This document shows, one piece after another, positions 1 to 11,647 of a stretch of 64,000 bases of DNA. This DNA comes from Zygaena filipendulae (lineage: Eukaryota; Arthropoda; Insecta; Lepidoptera; Zygaenidae). The notes below the pieces were generated by a model that did not search any database, was not told the origin of the DNA, and saw nothing but the letters and a program-made list of their open reading frames with translations. Position numbers and translations under genes: made by a program. The stretch is taken from the NCBI GenBank assembly GCA_907165275.2, contig OU015649.1, forward strand, positions 6,850,001 to 6,914,000, written 5' to 3'. Position 1 is the stretch's first letter. The number at the start of each line of letters is the position of its first letter.

Positions 1-1163
1 TGCACTTACACTAAAAAGTTATAATTAACAAAATACCGATCGGTTTGAAGTCGGTGCCAAGCCCACTCACATCTGCCTGGGACCTATTTGGCTTATTATT
101 ATATTTATAATGCATGGATTGACTCCTAGCTACAATTTAAATACCTACCTAAATGAGAAATTAGTCATTAGTAAAGTCTATAGCTAAAAATAAACTGAAA
201 ATTACAGTAGATGTTGAGATTTCTTCTTTTTTTGGCTCCTCAATTGGTTTTCCACTTAAATTTAACCTTTGTTTATGAATACTATGTTCCATTTGAAGTT
301 GTTGTTCTCCAGAGGAATCCATGGCATCTAGTACTAAATCTGAAGCAAATATGATTTGGTTTTATCAAAGAATCGACATATTCATAGAGGAAAAATAATT
401 GATAATAACTAATTCGAACTAGGTAATTCCTCATAGGTAAGTAGGTAGTTCTTTATATTAAATTTCAACATAATAATTATTCAAAATCTGTAATAAGTAC
501 TAACAACTGCACGAAATACCAGGCACAACTACATCCAAGTTTATTTTTAGCTTATGTCCTCTTGAAGTATCCACAAACAATTCTTCTGATACATTTGGTG
601 ACATGTAGGTACTAAGTTCCGACAAAAACAAAAGTATCATTACAATGGTTCCTGTCAATGTAACTGAAAAAACAGTAAGAGGCTGACATTTTTATTCAAT
701 TCTTCATTATTAAATCAGATTCCCCTCAGGTCATGTCGCTAATTATATAAAAAAGCAGGTAAATAGGTAACAAGTACTTGCTGCTCCGCTTGTTGTTTTC
801 ACTCTGAAATCCTCCAAAGTTTTAGCGTATGCATCAAATTGTTTAAATTTATCAATAAATTGCGAAGTCATTTCTATTTACTATTTTCACAGGACCTATT
901 GATCAATTGATCTTAACCGTAATTCCGTAATCCGTATACGCCGGTATACCAGCGGTAGTATCCACAAATTAACTAGACATAGTCAGAGAGAAGGTAATCA
1001 CTTGGACATAGTAGTATCCAAAGAGTAACATAAGCATGTAGTATCTCTAAGTATATAGTTTGTGTATACCAGAGAATTTAAGGAAGTAAAAAAATAATCG
1101 ATTAATAAAAGAAAAAATCGATTTCAATAAATGATTTTTTTTTTATGAATAATCATACATTTT

Positions 1164-1374
1164 ATGAATAAGACATTTCTATCACAGATTAATAAGGTGT
1201 AATTTTGAACTAGTGACGTCATTCCGCGTTTCCGCGGTAAGGTCTTAAGTAGGAACTTTGAAACGCTCTATTTAATTAATTTATGCATATTTTTTTTTCT
1301 TTTTCTTGCTTTGTTTAAGTAGGCCATATATCTTTAAAATAGACTGAAAAAAAAATTCATGCAAGTACCCTATT
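1164..1374 (-). mobile_element. MITE family A, one end only
   Basis: About 210 bp matches the terminal part of the three longer family A copies (35716, 47925, 54640). It contains the 'tttctatcacagatta' block, an exact TGACGTCA at 1214-1221, the 'gcgtttc' GC patch, and the terminus 'ttcatgcaagtaccctatt' at 1356-1374. The other end is missing, so this is a truncated copy. Confidence 0.65.
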
Positions 1375-1565
1375 CTTAGATGTGGCCACGACATCCCAAT
1401 ATAAGTAACAAAAGAATATACCTAACAAGTTGAAGTGATAATTAATAATTACGTTAGTAATTATTTAAACTATTATAATATTAAACTACTAATATTAAAT
1501 TATTATTAAACTTGGAATGATTGTTATTAAAATTTCCGTCATAATTTGAGACAGTAATTACTAAA

Positions 1566-1860
1566 AACTACCTTCATTATATTGAATACTATACTACTAA
1601 ACGGAGTATTTTTTGTTTTTTCAAATAAATTAAAAGGTACAGAGATAAAGCGCAATAAAGTTTAGGGTGAGGGGGTCGTGATGTCACTAACCGCTAAAAC
1701 CACCATAAAAACTTATTATTTTATCTGTGATACAAACTGTCCGAATAGTGACGTCACGCAAAATTTCAACTCAATGTATCGCTGTTACTTTTTGATTACG
1801 TACCTAAAAAAAGAAAAAATTCGTGACCAATATTTTTTATTAATCTTCAAGACGGGCTAA
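1566..1860 (-). mobile_element. MITE family B copy, inverted
   Basis: This stretch is the reverse complement of the pair at 4163 and 4881. It shares 'aaagtttagggtgaggggg', TGACGTCA at 1749-1756, 'tttcaactcaatgtatcgct', 'ttttgattacgta' and the 'attttttattaat' end. The 60-codon frame inside it is a by-product of the repeat. Confidence 0.65.
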
Positions 1861-1934
1861 AAAAAAGTTATTCAACATGCCCATTACAAAAGAAATAACT
1901 GTTAATAGCATCATCGACATAACGACATTTCTTG

Positions 1935-1998
1935 ATTATTTCCATAGATTTATTATGGCTAACTACGTAGTTAGCCATAATAAATCTATGATTATTTC
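1935..1998. repeat. Perfect 48-bp palindrome flanked by 8-bp direct repeats
   Basis: Positions 1943-1966 and 1967-1990 are exact reverse complements with no spacer (24-nt arms; centre 'aactac|gtagtt'). ATTATTTC lies directly on both sides, at 1935-1942 and 1991-1998. This is the layout of a tiny inserted element with an 8-bp target-site duplication. No coding content. Confidence 0.85.
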
Positions 1999-2265
1999 AG
2001 GAATAGAGGTGCGTGGTGCAGGCACTCGACAGTTCAAATTTTAAAAAACTTTTGTTATCAATAGACAATAGATGGCGCAATATTACTAATATAATAAATA
2101 AAGCCAAGCTTGTGTAAAAAAATCTTACAGACCAAATAGCAGATATATATGATAATATTTGCATTCTGTAGCTATTTTTTATTAGTTATTTTTATGTGCT
2201 ATGTAATATGTATAACGAACAGTGAACAGTTTCACCGTCACGCGTGGTACGTACAGTATGTACTA

Positions 2266-2332
2266 TGTTCTCTTATTTGTCTGTGGTACGTACTACTTAG
2301 GTAGGTAGGTACCACAGACAAATAAGAGAACA
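2266..2332. repeat. Hairpin with 24-bp arms
   Basis: 'tgttctcttatttgtctgtg' begins the left arm at 2266 and its exact reverse complement ends at 2332. The loop is about 19 nt and contains 'aggtaggtagg'. No clear flanking duplication. Confidence 0.8.
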
Positions 2333-3249
2333 TCGATCTCTTGAGTCTTGGCTCTTCTCTTGCTGATTCTTTGGTTTCGAGTTCGACTTTTGAGTTTCGA
2401 CTTTCGGTCTTCAAACAACGTGTCGGTGTATGTGCTAAGGTAGGGAATTAATTAATTAAATTATATTTCCCAGTAATATTTCGAGATACGTGCTACTTAG
2501 CAAATATTTTCAGTCTTGCTACTAATATGATGCAATACTAGTGTTTTATTGACCATAATATACCTATACGACAGTATGGAATAGAAACATATGGCAAGAA
2601 AAAAGGAATATTGTGGTTTTATCTGATAAGTAATTAAAATTGTAGTTAACTTAACTTTTGACTAATAGGTACTTAATTCAAATTATGACTATGAAATTAT
2701 GCTTAGAAAGATGTGCAAGTCAACCTTATTTCCTTGTATTACCTCGTTCTGTTGCTGATGCCCCATTTTACCGATGTATCTCAATAAGAAATTCTCAGTG
2801 CCTTTCTCACTTTGAGTGAGTGCAGTTACTAATTCTTCAAATTTTTAAATATATGAAAACTTACGAAGGTACAGATTGTTTAATGAATAATAAACTTTGA
2901 GAAGGAGAGAAAAAGAATGAGTTTACCAGGTGAGGCTGGCACTAAATGCTCCTCACTGACTGCTGTCCATGAGTGCTTGCTTTACATTTTGACAGCCTTA
3001 GTCCTCAAATCCTATAAACTTCCATTTTACCAAATTTGTTTAAAATTGTTGTCATGTGCTGTGAAATTTTGTTGAATAAATAAATAAATAAATAAATTTA
3101 AATAAAATCACATTGAAATACAAAAAATATAGTTTAATCACAGACATTTATCCCATATTTAAATTGAGAATAAAACTAGTTTTATGTGCAGAATAAACAC
3201 TGCTTTCCACTCCAAATTAAACAATGATATTGTAAGAAAAGTTATGATT

Positions 3250-3626
3250 TTAAAAAAATAATTAATTGGTACCTATTTGTAAAGCCTAGAGATTTTTTTG
3301 CACCACTTTATTTAGGTTTAGTCTGCTGACACCCATCATAAACAAGACATTTACAAGCATGAGAAGTGAATAGTAGATTTTAGAACAAGTGCACAAAACT
3401 AACCAATTTTTCTCTGAGATTTTTAGCAGCCCGAGTCCGATTTAAAAAATAATTAATTGGTACCTAATTGTAAAGCCTAGAGATTTTTTGCACCACTTTA
3501 TTTAGGTTTAGTCTGCTGACACCCATCATAAACAAGACATTTACAAGCATGAGAAGTGAATAGTAGATTTTAGAACAAGTGCACAAAACTAACCAATTTT
3601 TCTCTGAGATTTTTAGCAGCCCGAGC
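3250..3626. repeat. Tandem duplication, period about 191 bp
   Basis: The unit beginning 'aaaaaataattaattggtac' at about 3252 recurs at about 3443 and is nearly identical through 'tttttagcagcccgag'. There are only single-base differences and one-base changes in homopolymer runs, so the duplication is recent. A further 'ttagtacag...cagcatataaac' stretch follows that is not duplicated. Confidence 0.85.
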
Positions 3627-4162
3627 CAAAGGGAAAGGCTGATATTAATGTCCAGGATAAAATAGTTTTGTGGACGAGTTATAAACTCTGCTTTTCACTT
3701 CGATTGTGAGGAAATAAAACAGTAGGTAGTATAACATAACATTTCTTTAGTTAAAATTCAAAGTAAAGTTAGTACAGTTTTGAATACTGAAGGAAATTGT
3801 TTTTCCCAGCATATAAACGGTATTTATGTCTTATCAAATACAAAAGGCAAATATATTAAAGTAAATATTATAAAATAACAAATCCTATCTATGAACTTCT
3901 TATTGTGTTTGGCTGTATGGCTCATTTTCTTTTCCTTAATATAGATACATTTATGAGTAGATACGTTAATGCACTTGTGCACAAAATTCGATTTTGTGTA
4001 GCCTATATCCTGCACAAATAAGCACTTTCAGAGCATGAAAAGTGAAGAAATACTTTATGGTTTAAATATTTAAGAAAATTCTATGAAATATATCAGTAGA
4101 GACCTTCCATTGGCCTTCCTTCCATTCCATGTTTGTGTGGTAATTTATTGAAAATAAATCTA

Positions 4163-4450
4163 ATAGGCTCCATCCTGTAGATTAATAAAAAATATTGGAC
4201 ACGTATTTTTTCTCTTTTTCCGTAATCAAAAAATAACAGCGATACATTGAGTTGAAATTTCGCGTGACGTCACTAACTAGTGCAGTTTGTATGGTGGCTT
4301 TTTGCTGTAAGTGATGTCACGAGCCCCCACCCTAAACTTTAATCCGCTTTATCTCTGTGTATTTTCATTTATTTGAAAAATAAAAAAATATGTGTCTAAT
4401 GAATTTTTAATTTTCTAAAATACGGACTAATTAGAATTTTGATTTTCAAA
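4163..4450 (+). mobile_element. MITE family B copy
   Basis: Shares with 4881-5158 the blocks 'attggacacgtattttttct', 'cgatacattgagttgaaatt', TGACGTCA (4265-4272), 'accctaaactttaat' and the right end 'acggactaattagaatttt'. No ORF. Confidence 0.7.
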
Positions 4451-4470
4451 TGTTGTCAACATATTATTAT

Positions 4471-4840
4471 CCTACTAATATTATAAATGTGAAAGTGTAG
4501 ATGTTTGGATGTTTGTTACTCAATCACGCAAAAACGGCTGAACGGCTTTGGATGAAATTTGGCACGTACGTTGTCAGGGGTACAGAGAAAGACATAGGGT
4601 ACTTTTTATCTCGAAATTACCGCGGGTGAAACCGCGGGGCACAGCTAGTAATATATAAATACTTCTGCCTGTGTCTGTCTGTTCGGAATAAACTCAAAGA
4701 CTACTGAACGGATTAGGGTTCAATAAAGGGATTAAGGAATAAAGTGATTCAAGAAGATGGTTTACCTACATGTAGGGTTTATCCTGGAATTCCCGCGGGA
4801 ACTCTGAAGTTATCGCGGGTGAATCCGCGGAAGACAGCAA
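4471..4840 (+). mobile_element. Two adjoining LEP1-like (Helitron-type) repeats
   Basis: The first copy runs from 'ctactaatattataaatgtg' to 'ccgcggggcacagctagt' (about 4651). The second, diverged copy follows at once from 'ctgcctgtgtctgtctgttc' to 'gaatccgcggaagacagc'. The AT-rich start, internal 'gtactttttat' and GC-rich palindromic end with terminal CTAGT match my memory of lepidopteran LEP1 Helitron-like elements. Confidence 0.65.
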
Positions 4841-4880
4841 TGTCAAATATGCAACTGGCTACTTGACTAACTTTTTTTTT

Positions 4881-5158
4881 AGTCCGTCGTGTAGATTATT
4901 AAAAAAAATATTGGACACGTATTTTTTCTTTTTTTACGTAATCAAAAAATAACGGCGATACATTGAGTTGAAATTTATCGTAACGTCACAACCCGGTGCA
5001 GTTAGTACGGGGTATGATAATGACGTCACGAGTTCCCTACCCTAAACTTTAATGAGCTTTATCTATGTTTATTTTCATTAACTTGAAAAAGCAAAAAATA
5101 CTCGTCTATTTTTTTTTTTTTTCTAACTGACGGACTAATTAGAATTTTGATTTTCATA
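4881..5158 (+). mobile_element. MITE family B copy with AGTCCGTC termini
   Basis: The left end AGTCCGTC (4881-4888) is mirrored by GACGGACT (5129-5136). Homology to the 4163 copy continues to about 5158 ('aattagaattttgatttt'), so the inverted termini may be slightly internal. Carries TGACGTCA at 5021-5028. It ends about 125 bp before the AlaRS splice acceptor. Confidence 0.7.
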
Positions 5159-5298
5159 CCCCGAAAATACCCAATTGTGGAAGCTATACATAATACATAT
5201 GCCATCCACCCTGCCAAATAATTGCACGACATTATTTTTTATATGTACGTTCTTTTTTTTAACATATTTTATTACTTTTTCAGATTAACTGGTGCACA

Positions 5299-8199
5299 AT
5301 GGATACTTCAATGAGTGGAAATCAAATACGTCAAACATTTATTGACTTTTTTATTGGAAAAGGGCATAAATATGTTCATTCTTCATCAACAATACCTCTG
5401 GATGACCCAACCTTACTATTTGCTAATGCTGGTATGAATCAGTTTAAACCAATTTTTTTAGGATCTGTTGATCCCAACTCTGATATGGCTAATTATGTGC
5501 GTGTTGTTAATACACAAAAATGTATTAGAGCTGGTGGAAAACATAATGATTTAGATGATGTGGGTAAAGATGTGTATCACCACACATTCTTTGAAATGAT
5601 GGGCAATTGGTCTTTTGGCGATTACTTCAAAAAAGAAATATGCACTTGGGCTTGGGAACTCTTAACTGAAGTTTACAAGTTGCCATCTGATAGACTCTAT
5701 GTTACGTATTTTGGCGGCAATACTTCAGTAGGACTAGACCCAGATTTTGAATGCAAAAATATATGGCTAAGTTTGGGGGTTCCAGAAGCACATATTCTCC
5801 CTGGTAGTATGAAAGATAATTTTTGGGAGATGGGGGAGACAGGACCTTGTGGACCTTGTTCTGAATTGCATTATGATAGGATCGGAAATCGTAATGCAGC
5901 AAATCTTGTCAATATGGATGATCCAGATGTCTTAGAAATTTGGAATCTAGTATTTATACAGTTTAATAGAGAAACAGATGGCTCTCTGAAACTATTACCT
6001 AAGAAACATATTGACTGTGGATTGGGTCTTGAGAGATTGGTATCAGTAATTCAAAGCAAAAGAGCTAACTATGATACAGATTTCTTTGTGCCTTTATTTG
6101 ATGCCATTCAACAAGGTACTGGTATTAGACCTTACACTGGAAAGGTTGGTGTTGACGATGTCGATGGAATTGATATGGCTTATCGTGTACTAGCAGATCA
6201 TGCTAGAACTTTAACAATAGCACTCTCTGATGGTGGCTGCCCTGATAATACTGGAAGAGGATATGTTTTACGCCGAATTTTAAGAAGAGCCGTGCGTTAT
6301 GCATCTGAAAAACTAAATGCAAAACCTGGCTTTTTTGCGTCATTAGTCAATACAGTAGTAAAATTGTTAGGAGATGTTTTTCCTGAAATAAAGAGGGATC
6401 CAAATACTATAATTCAAATTATTAATGAAGAGGAGATTCAATTTCTCAAAACTTTAACACGTGGCCGAAATTTACTTAATAGAACGATTGAAAAACTTAG
6501 TGGATCTAAAATCGTTCCTGGTGATCTAGCTTGGCGTCTTTATGATACTTACGGATTTCCCATAGATTTAACCCAGCTCATGTGTGAAGAAAGAGGTTTA
6601 ACAATTGACATGGAGAAATATGAAAAAGCCAAAAAAGAATCTCTATTAGCATCTCAAGGAAAATTAGCAGGACAGGAAGATTTGATTACTTTAGATATAC
6701 ACGCTATAAGTTATTTACAGGAAAGTGGAATCCCGGTGACAGACGATTCTCCTAAATATAATTATGTAGCCAGCTCAATCGAAAAACATGCGACTTATTC
6801 GTTTGCCCCTTGCGATGGAAGGGTACTTGCGCTCCGTGCAAATAAAGATTTCGTCGAAGAAGTTAGCTCTGGTCTTGAGTGCGGTATTATTTTGGATCAA
6901 ACTAATTTTTATGCTGAACAAGGAGGTCAAATATTTGATGAAGGGTATATGGTAAAAGTAAATGATGATAGTGTTGAGTTTACAGTAAAAAACGTACAAG
7001 TTAAAGGTGGATATGTTCTACATATTGGAAAAGTAGAGGGCACAATTAAAGTTGGCGATATATTATCATTAAATATTGATACTGAGAGAAGGAGACTCAT
7101 AATGAATAATCATACAGGAACACATATATTGAACAACGTATTGAGGAAAGTTCTCGGAAATGATTCTGATCAAAGAGGATCATTGGTCATGCCTGATCGA
7201 CTTAGATTTGATTTTACCAACAAGGGCCCTATGAGTTCAAAACAGATAAAAGATACAGAGGATGAAATTAATTCCATCATAACTGCAAATAAACCAGTAT
7301 ACGCAAAGCATACGAAGTTAGCAGATGCTAAAAAAATTAATGGTTTGAGGGCAATGTTTGACGAACACTATCCAGATCCAGTTCGTGTTGTGTCTGTTGG
7401 CATACCCGTAGAAGAACTGGAAAAATGTCCAGACGGTCCCAACGGCTACGAAACTTCTGTTGAATTTTGCGGAGGTTCTCATTTGCATCAAACAGGCCAC
7501 ATTGGAGAATATGTTATAGTTAGTGAGGAAGGGATTGCTAAAGGTATTCGAAGAATTGTCGCGCTTACCGGACCAGAAGCAACTAAAGCATTGAATAAAT
7601 TGAGTGTCTTAGAAAATGAAGTCAACAATATTGCTAACTTTATTAAAGAACAGAGCGATATACATCAAAAAACTATTCTAAGGAGAATTATTGATCTTAA
7701 CAACGAAATATCACACGCTCAGATATCTTATTGGAAGAAAGATGAATTACGGAGTATGCTCAACTGCCTGAAAAAACAGCTGGATGATAAAGAAAGAGCT
7801 GATAAAGCTGCAGTCGTCAATGAGGTTACTAAAAAAGCAAAGGAGTTGTGCCTCGAAAATGACAAATCTGATATAATCGTAGAAGTACTAGAGGCGTTTG
7901 CCAATACAAAGGCTTTAGATAGCGCTTTGAAACAAGTTAAACAGTTTTGTCCCAAGGCAGCAGCCATGTTTTTTTCTGTCGACGATGACGAAAAAAAAAT
8001 TTATTGCCTTGCGTATGTTCCTAAAAATTTAAATGAGAAAGGATTGCTAGCTTCCGATTGGATTAAATCTGTAGTCAATATAATTGGTGGTAAAGGTGGC
8101 GGGAAGGCGGAATCAGCGCAAGCTTCCGGTACCAATCCGAAAAATCTGCATCAAGCAATGAAAATGGCTCAAGAGTTCGCTAAATCTAAGTTAGTATAA
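5299..8199 (+). CDS. AlaRS: Alanyl-tRNA synthetase, cytoplasmic
   Basis: Class II synthetase that charges tRNA-Ala in the cytosol and hydrolyses mischarged Ser- or Gly-tRNA-Ala. The 966-aa protein comes from one uninterrupted exon, close to the usual animal length (~968). The catalytic domain comes first: motif 2 around [11 protein letters not shown] (residues 215-225) and motif 3 GLGLERL (241-247). The editing domain has the zinc-binding pairs HTGTH (H605, H609) and CGGSH (C724, H728). The C-Ala domain ends with the glycine-rich GGKGGGK (930-936). The start at 5299 has A at -3 and G at +4. A pyrimidine tract and cag at 5281-5283 just upstream look like a 3' splice site, so a 5' UTR intron is likely. 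A second in-frame ATG lies at 5311. There is no mitochondrial presequence, so this is the cytosolic form. All catalytic and editing residues are intact. Confidence 0.98.
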   Translation: MDTSMSGNQIRQTFIDFFIGKGHKYVHSSSTIPLDDPTLLFANAGMNQFKPIFLGSVDPNSDMANYVRVVNTQKCIRAGGKHNDLDDVGKDVYHHTFFEMMGNWSFGDYFKKEICTWAWELLTEVYKLPSDRLYVTYFGGNTSVGLDPDFECKNIWLSLGVPEAHILPGSMKDNFWEMGETGPCGPCSELHYDRIGNRNAANLVNMDDPDVLEIWNLVFIQFNRETDGSLKLLPKKHIDCGLGLERLVSVIQSKRANYDTDFFVPLFDAIQQGTGIRPYTGKVGVDDVDGIDMAYRVLADHARTLTIALSDGGCPDNTGRGYVLRRILRRAVRYASEKLNAKPGFFASLVNTVVKLLGDVFPEIKRDPNTIIQIINEEEIQFLKTLTRGRNLLNRTIEKLSGSKIVPGDLAWRLYDTYGFPIDLTQLMCEERGLTIDMEKYEKAKKESLLASQGKLAGQEDLITLDIHAISYLQESGIPVTDDSPKYNYVASSIEKHATYSFAPCDGRVLALRANKDFVEEVSSGLECGIILDQTNFYAEQGGQIFDEGYMVKVNDDSVEFTVKNVQVKGGYVLHIGKVEGTIKVGDILSLNIDTERRRLIMNNHTGTHILNNVLRKVLGNDSDQRGSLVMPDRLRFDFTNKGPMSSKQIKDTEDEINSIITANKPVYAKHTKLADAKKINGLRAMFDEHYPDPVRVVSVGIPVEELEKCPDGPNGYETSVEFCGGSHLHQTGHIGEYVIVSEEGIAKGIRRIVALTGPEATKALNKLSVLENEVNNIANFIKEQSDIHQKTILRRIIDLNNEISHAQISYWKKDELRSMLNCLKKQLDDKERADKAAVVNEVTKKAKELCLENDKSDIIVEVLEAFANTKALDSALKQVKQFCPKAAAMFFSVDDDEKKIYCLAYVPKNLNEKGLLASDWIKSVVNIIGGKGGGKAESAQASGTNPKNLHQAMKMAQEFAKSKLV

Positions 8200-8231
8200 C
8201 TTATATTATTATTATATTATATACTTATTGT

Positions 8232-8237
8232 ATTAAA
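8232..8237 (+). terminator. Possible AlaRS poly(A) signal ATTAAA
   Basis: ATTAAA lies 33 nt after the AlaRS stop and is followed by a GT-rich stretch ('atttgtgtgttttcagctg'). A later signal is equally possible. Confidence 0.35.
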
Positions 8238-8560
8238 TGCACAATTTGTGTGTTTTCAGCTGTTTATGCAGAAAGTAATGTTTTAAATTTACATTCTGTT
8301 AATAAGATGTTTAGATAAAAAGACTTTGCTTATTTGCTACTACATCATGTTTATGTCATTCTTTACCTCATCCATTAGACTTACGCAGCGTAAATATGCT
8401 TCGATTTATCATGAAAAGAATAATTATAAAACTATATTTATTTCAATAATTTAGTAGAAACAGGTTCAGCAGTTTATGGTATCGTAAATTTTTCGAGGAT
8501 GAGGGTTTCATTTCTGAAATAAACTTTTTACTCGTCCATAGAAAAAAGCGAGTAACTGGT

Positions 8561-8990
8561 AAAAACAAAAAATAAATAAAAGAATTAAAACCAAAAAACT
8601 CAAACAAAAATGCTTACTTAATTTCTTTAAAAAAAAGAGAACCGACTGAAAATCATAAAATAATTTTTATAAATCCAACTCCTTTTATTTGGGTATATTT
8701 ACTTATTTTTTTAAGTCGGTGCCAAACTAAAATAGGACAACAAAGTATAGTAATTTTCAGTGTTCTGAATTTACACTTTTTTGTTTTGTTAGTTTGGCAC
8801 CGACTTCAAAAACTAAATAAATATACCCATAGGTATGCCTAAATAAAAGGGGTTGGGTTTATAAAACTTATTTTATGATTTCCAGTGGGTTTATTTTTCA
8901 AGTCAGTTCTCTAGTTTTTTTTTTAAGAAATTAAGTAAGCATTTTTGTTTGGATTTTTCTTTTGGTTTTAATTTTTTTTATATATTTATT
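8561..8990. repeat. Imperfect palindrome, arms about 170-200 bp
   Basis: The left arm 8561-8728 ('attaaaaccaaaaaactcaa' through 'gtcggtgccaaact') pairs with the right arm 8791-8990 around a loop of about 62 nt. The right arm has short insertions. 'aagtcggtgccaa' also occurs in the repeat at the start of the window and in the palindrome at 13807. Confidence 0.75.
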
Positions 8991-9055
8991 TTTATTTTAT
9001 ACTTTTAGTAAAAAATAATTATTTCATGTTTTTTGGTTTTGGGTACATTTTTTTA

Positions 9056-9460
9056 CTAGCTTTGCCCCAGTCTCACCGGCGTGAGTTTCGGAGTTCCCGT
9101 AGGATCTCCACAGTAGCCTAATTTACTCCTTATAATCTCAGATAATTAGCAGTGAAAGTCCCATCAAAATCGGTTCAAACGTTTAAGAGATTCACCCGCG
9201 TGAGTTTCGCAATTCCCACAGGAATTCCAAACTGCTTTTATTCTTCTTCTCCTTACAATAACAATCACAACATGAACAATTTTCCAAATTCGGTTCAGTA
9301 AATCCAGAGATACAACCTCATAAACTCACTATCTCCAGAGTTTCCGCGGGAATTCTGGGATAAAAAGTACCCTCAGGATCACTGTAGGCTTCTTTATAAG
9401 TGAAAGAATTTTAAAAATCAGTTCAGTAGATCCAGAGATAACCCCCTACAATTAAGTCTG
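9056..9460 (-). mobile_element. Degraded LEP1-like repeats, inverted
   Basis: Begins 'actagctttgccccagtctc' and contains three 'gtgagtttcg...ttcccgtagga' or 'tttccgcgggaattctggga' blocks with 'aaaaagtaccctcaggatca'. Probably two or three fused partial copies. Confidence 0.5.
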
Positions 9461-9651
9461 TTAATCAGTATTGTGGGCTGAGTTTTTTCAGGATTCTGAA
9501 AAAACTACATACCCGATTCATGAAAATTTTATACTAAAACCTTCTCCAGAATGTAACAAATAGTTACATACCCAAAAACCGCATCAAAATCGCTTCGGCC
9601 AAACGCGAGATAATCTTGCATAAACATACTAGGCTTACTCTTGATTAGCGG

Positions 9652-9840
9652 ATAAAGCTAAAAGATGTCACTAGTTGTGTTTGTCTCCCGTTCCATGTGA
9701 AGTCAGAAGTGTTCCAAACAAATTCAATCTAAATAATAGCAACACACTGTTTGAATCTTACTTGCATTGAAACTGTAGCATAATAATTATGTTTATACCT
9801 ATGGGCATTCAAGTTAAAAAATACCATATGTGAAAAACTA
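9652..9840 (+). repeat. Dispersed repeat, copy 1 (copy 2 at 16488)
   Basis: 'aaagatgtcactagttgt', 'tccatgtgaagtcagaa', 'attcaatctaaata', 'cattgaaactgtagcat' and 'accatatgtgaaaaa' occur in the same order in 16488-16645. Unclassified. Confidence 0.7.
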
Positions 9841-9902
9841 AAAAGCTAAAAATAACAAAATACCGATTTAATCCAACAGACAAAAATCACAACAGATAAG
9901 AT

Positions 9903-9975
9903 CAGGGCCGGCTTTACCGGGGGTGCAAGCGGTGCGGTGCACCCGGGCACGGAGCGCCAGGGGGTGCCTGTTTTT
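9903..9975 (+). mobile_element. Possible hAT-like terminal sequence
   Basis: 'cagggccggctttaccgggg' followed by 'tgcaagcggtgcggtgcacc' resembles the CAGGG(G/C)CGG termini of hAT transposons. No matching opposite end was found nearby, so this is a remnant at best. Confidence 0.3.
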
Positions 9976-11111
9976 GGATATTTAATTGAACTTAAAGCCA
10001 TTCGACCATTGCACAGTTTTATATACTTGTTACTTACGACAAATATGTATGCGCAAGCAAAAAAAAAAAAAGACATCAACAATAATATTTATTTTTACTT
10101 TTATTAAGCTTTCGGCGCTTGTCATACCACATTACTACACTACAAAAATAACAATTTTATTTAATACAACACGCGCGCGGCAAAATCTCTAATCCAAAGA
10201 GAGTGTATGTATGTACGTTTGACACGTTGCCGCCCGGCCGCCCGCACTTGAAGCAAAATGATCTCTAAGTCAATAGAGTGTAAGTTCATTTTGAAATGGT
10301 TGACTAGGACCCCTTTCAATACTGCAGTGTGTCGTCGGTCGCGTGCCACGCTGCAGTGTAAAATAACGAGGGCGCAGGCTGAATCCCACACCCCGGCGCA
10401 TTGGAACCGGTAGGCGCGGGCGTAGCGCTTGGAATTTCGTAGATAGGTCACCTCCAAACTAATGTTGAATACCTATAAATTTTTTCGACAAAATATATTT
10501 TAATCATTATTTTTTATTTTGAAATGGGGCTTATCAGGTTTTCATTTAATTCAAAGTAACACGTATAACACTGTAGTAGTGATAATATATTAAAACAAAT
10601 TGTTTTCATCCAGCGTACCTCGAAAATGACTAAAAAATAATTAAGAGGTGACTTAGTAAGTAATCTGGGGGCACGGCAGTGCCCCCGCCAAGTCGAGCAA
10701 CAAAAGCGGCACGGCCGTACTATCCTTTTCTCGAAGCAATTCAGGCCATTTTCGACCCCCTATAACTTCGTTGTGGATAAAACTAGAAGCTTGAATTTTT
10801 AGTAAACAAGCAGGTATTGTATAAAGACGGTATAATTTAAATTTCATTCGATTTGAACCAGTAGTTTAAGAATTATAACTAGTCAAAGTTTCTTAATTTT
10901 GTAGGTCACTCACTCACTCACTCACTGACCGATCATCAAAACTCTAAGGCACTTCTAGCAGACATAGAAGTTTGAAATTTAGAATACAATTAGTGTTTAT
11001 TGTATAAATCAAGGAAAAATTAAAATATTTTGCAATTTCGGTCCAGTTTTCTAGATACACTAACTGTTATATGTACCAACTGCACAAATAACTTTGTAAC
11101 CATATAAATAT

Positions 11112-11560
11112 ATGAGACTAGCTGTTCCCTGCGGTTTCACCCGCGTTAATTTCGGAGATCCCGCGGGAATTCAGAGATGCAAAGTAGTTAGTACCCTATA
11201 TCCCTAGGTTTTCTTTACCCCTGACAACGTGCATGCAAAATTTCATGAGATTTCACCAGCGTTAATTTCGGAGATCCTTCGGGAATTCCGAGATAAAATT
11301 ACCCTAATCTGAATGCTCCAACGATTTTCATGAAATTTTGTATACAAGGGATTTCGGGGGCCATAAATCGATCTAGCTAGGATTCATTTCTAAAATTCCT
11401 GCGCGAACTCTGATATCAACGCGGGTGAATTAATTATTGCATACTACACGTTGTCAAGGGTACAGGAAAGGTCATAGGGTAGTACTTTTATCTCAGAATA
11501 CCCGCGGGATCTCCGAAATTAACGTGGGTTAAACCGCGGGGAACAGCTATTTAAGCCGAG
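11112..11560. mobile_element. LEP1-like repeats in opposite orientations
   Basis: A minus-strand copy starts 'ctagctgttccctgcggttt' at 11113, with a second degenerate block near 11250. A plus-strand end runs 11440-11555 ('cacgttgtcaagggtacagg' to 'ggggaacagctattt'). The two point toward each other. Confidence 0.6.
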
Positions 11561-11647
11561 CGAAGCTCGGTTGCCCAGATATTAATAAATAATAATAATA
11601 AGTGTAGCTAGTTACCTAGGAGGAAGACCATTTACAAAAAGAAATGA

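Larger units (their letters stand above)
1..5298. other. Intergenic, repeat-filled region upstream of AlaRS
   Basis: No host coding exon could be supported here; the open frames are short and look like chance. The stretch is AT-rich and holds a fragment of an 'aaaataccgat...gaagtcggtgccaag' repeat at about 25-70, a MITE end, three copies of a second MITE family, two hairpins, a tandem duplication and a LEP1-like pair, each listed separately. A 5' untranslated exon of AlaRS is expected somewhere upstream of the acceptor at 5281-5283, but I could not place it. Confidence 0.7.
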
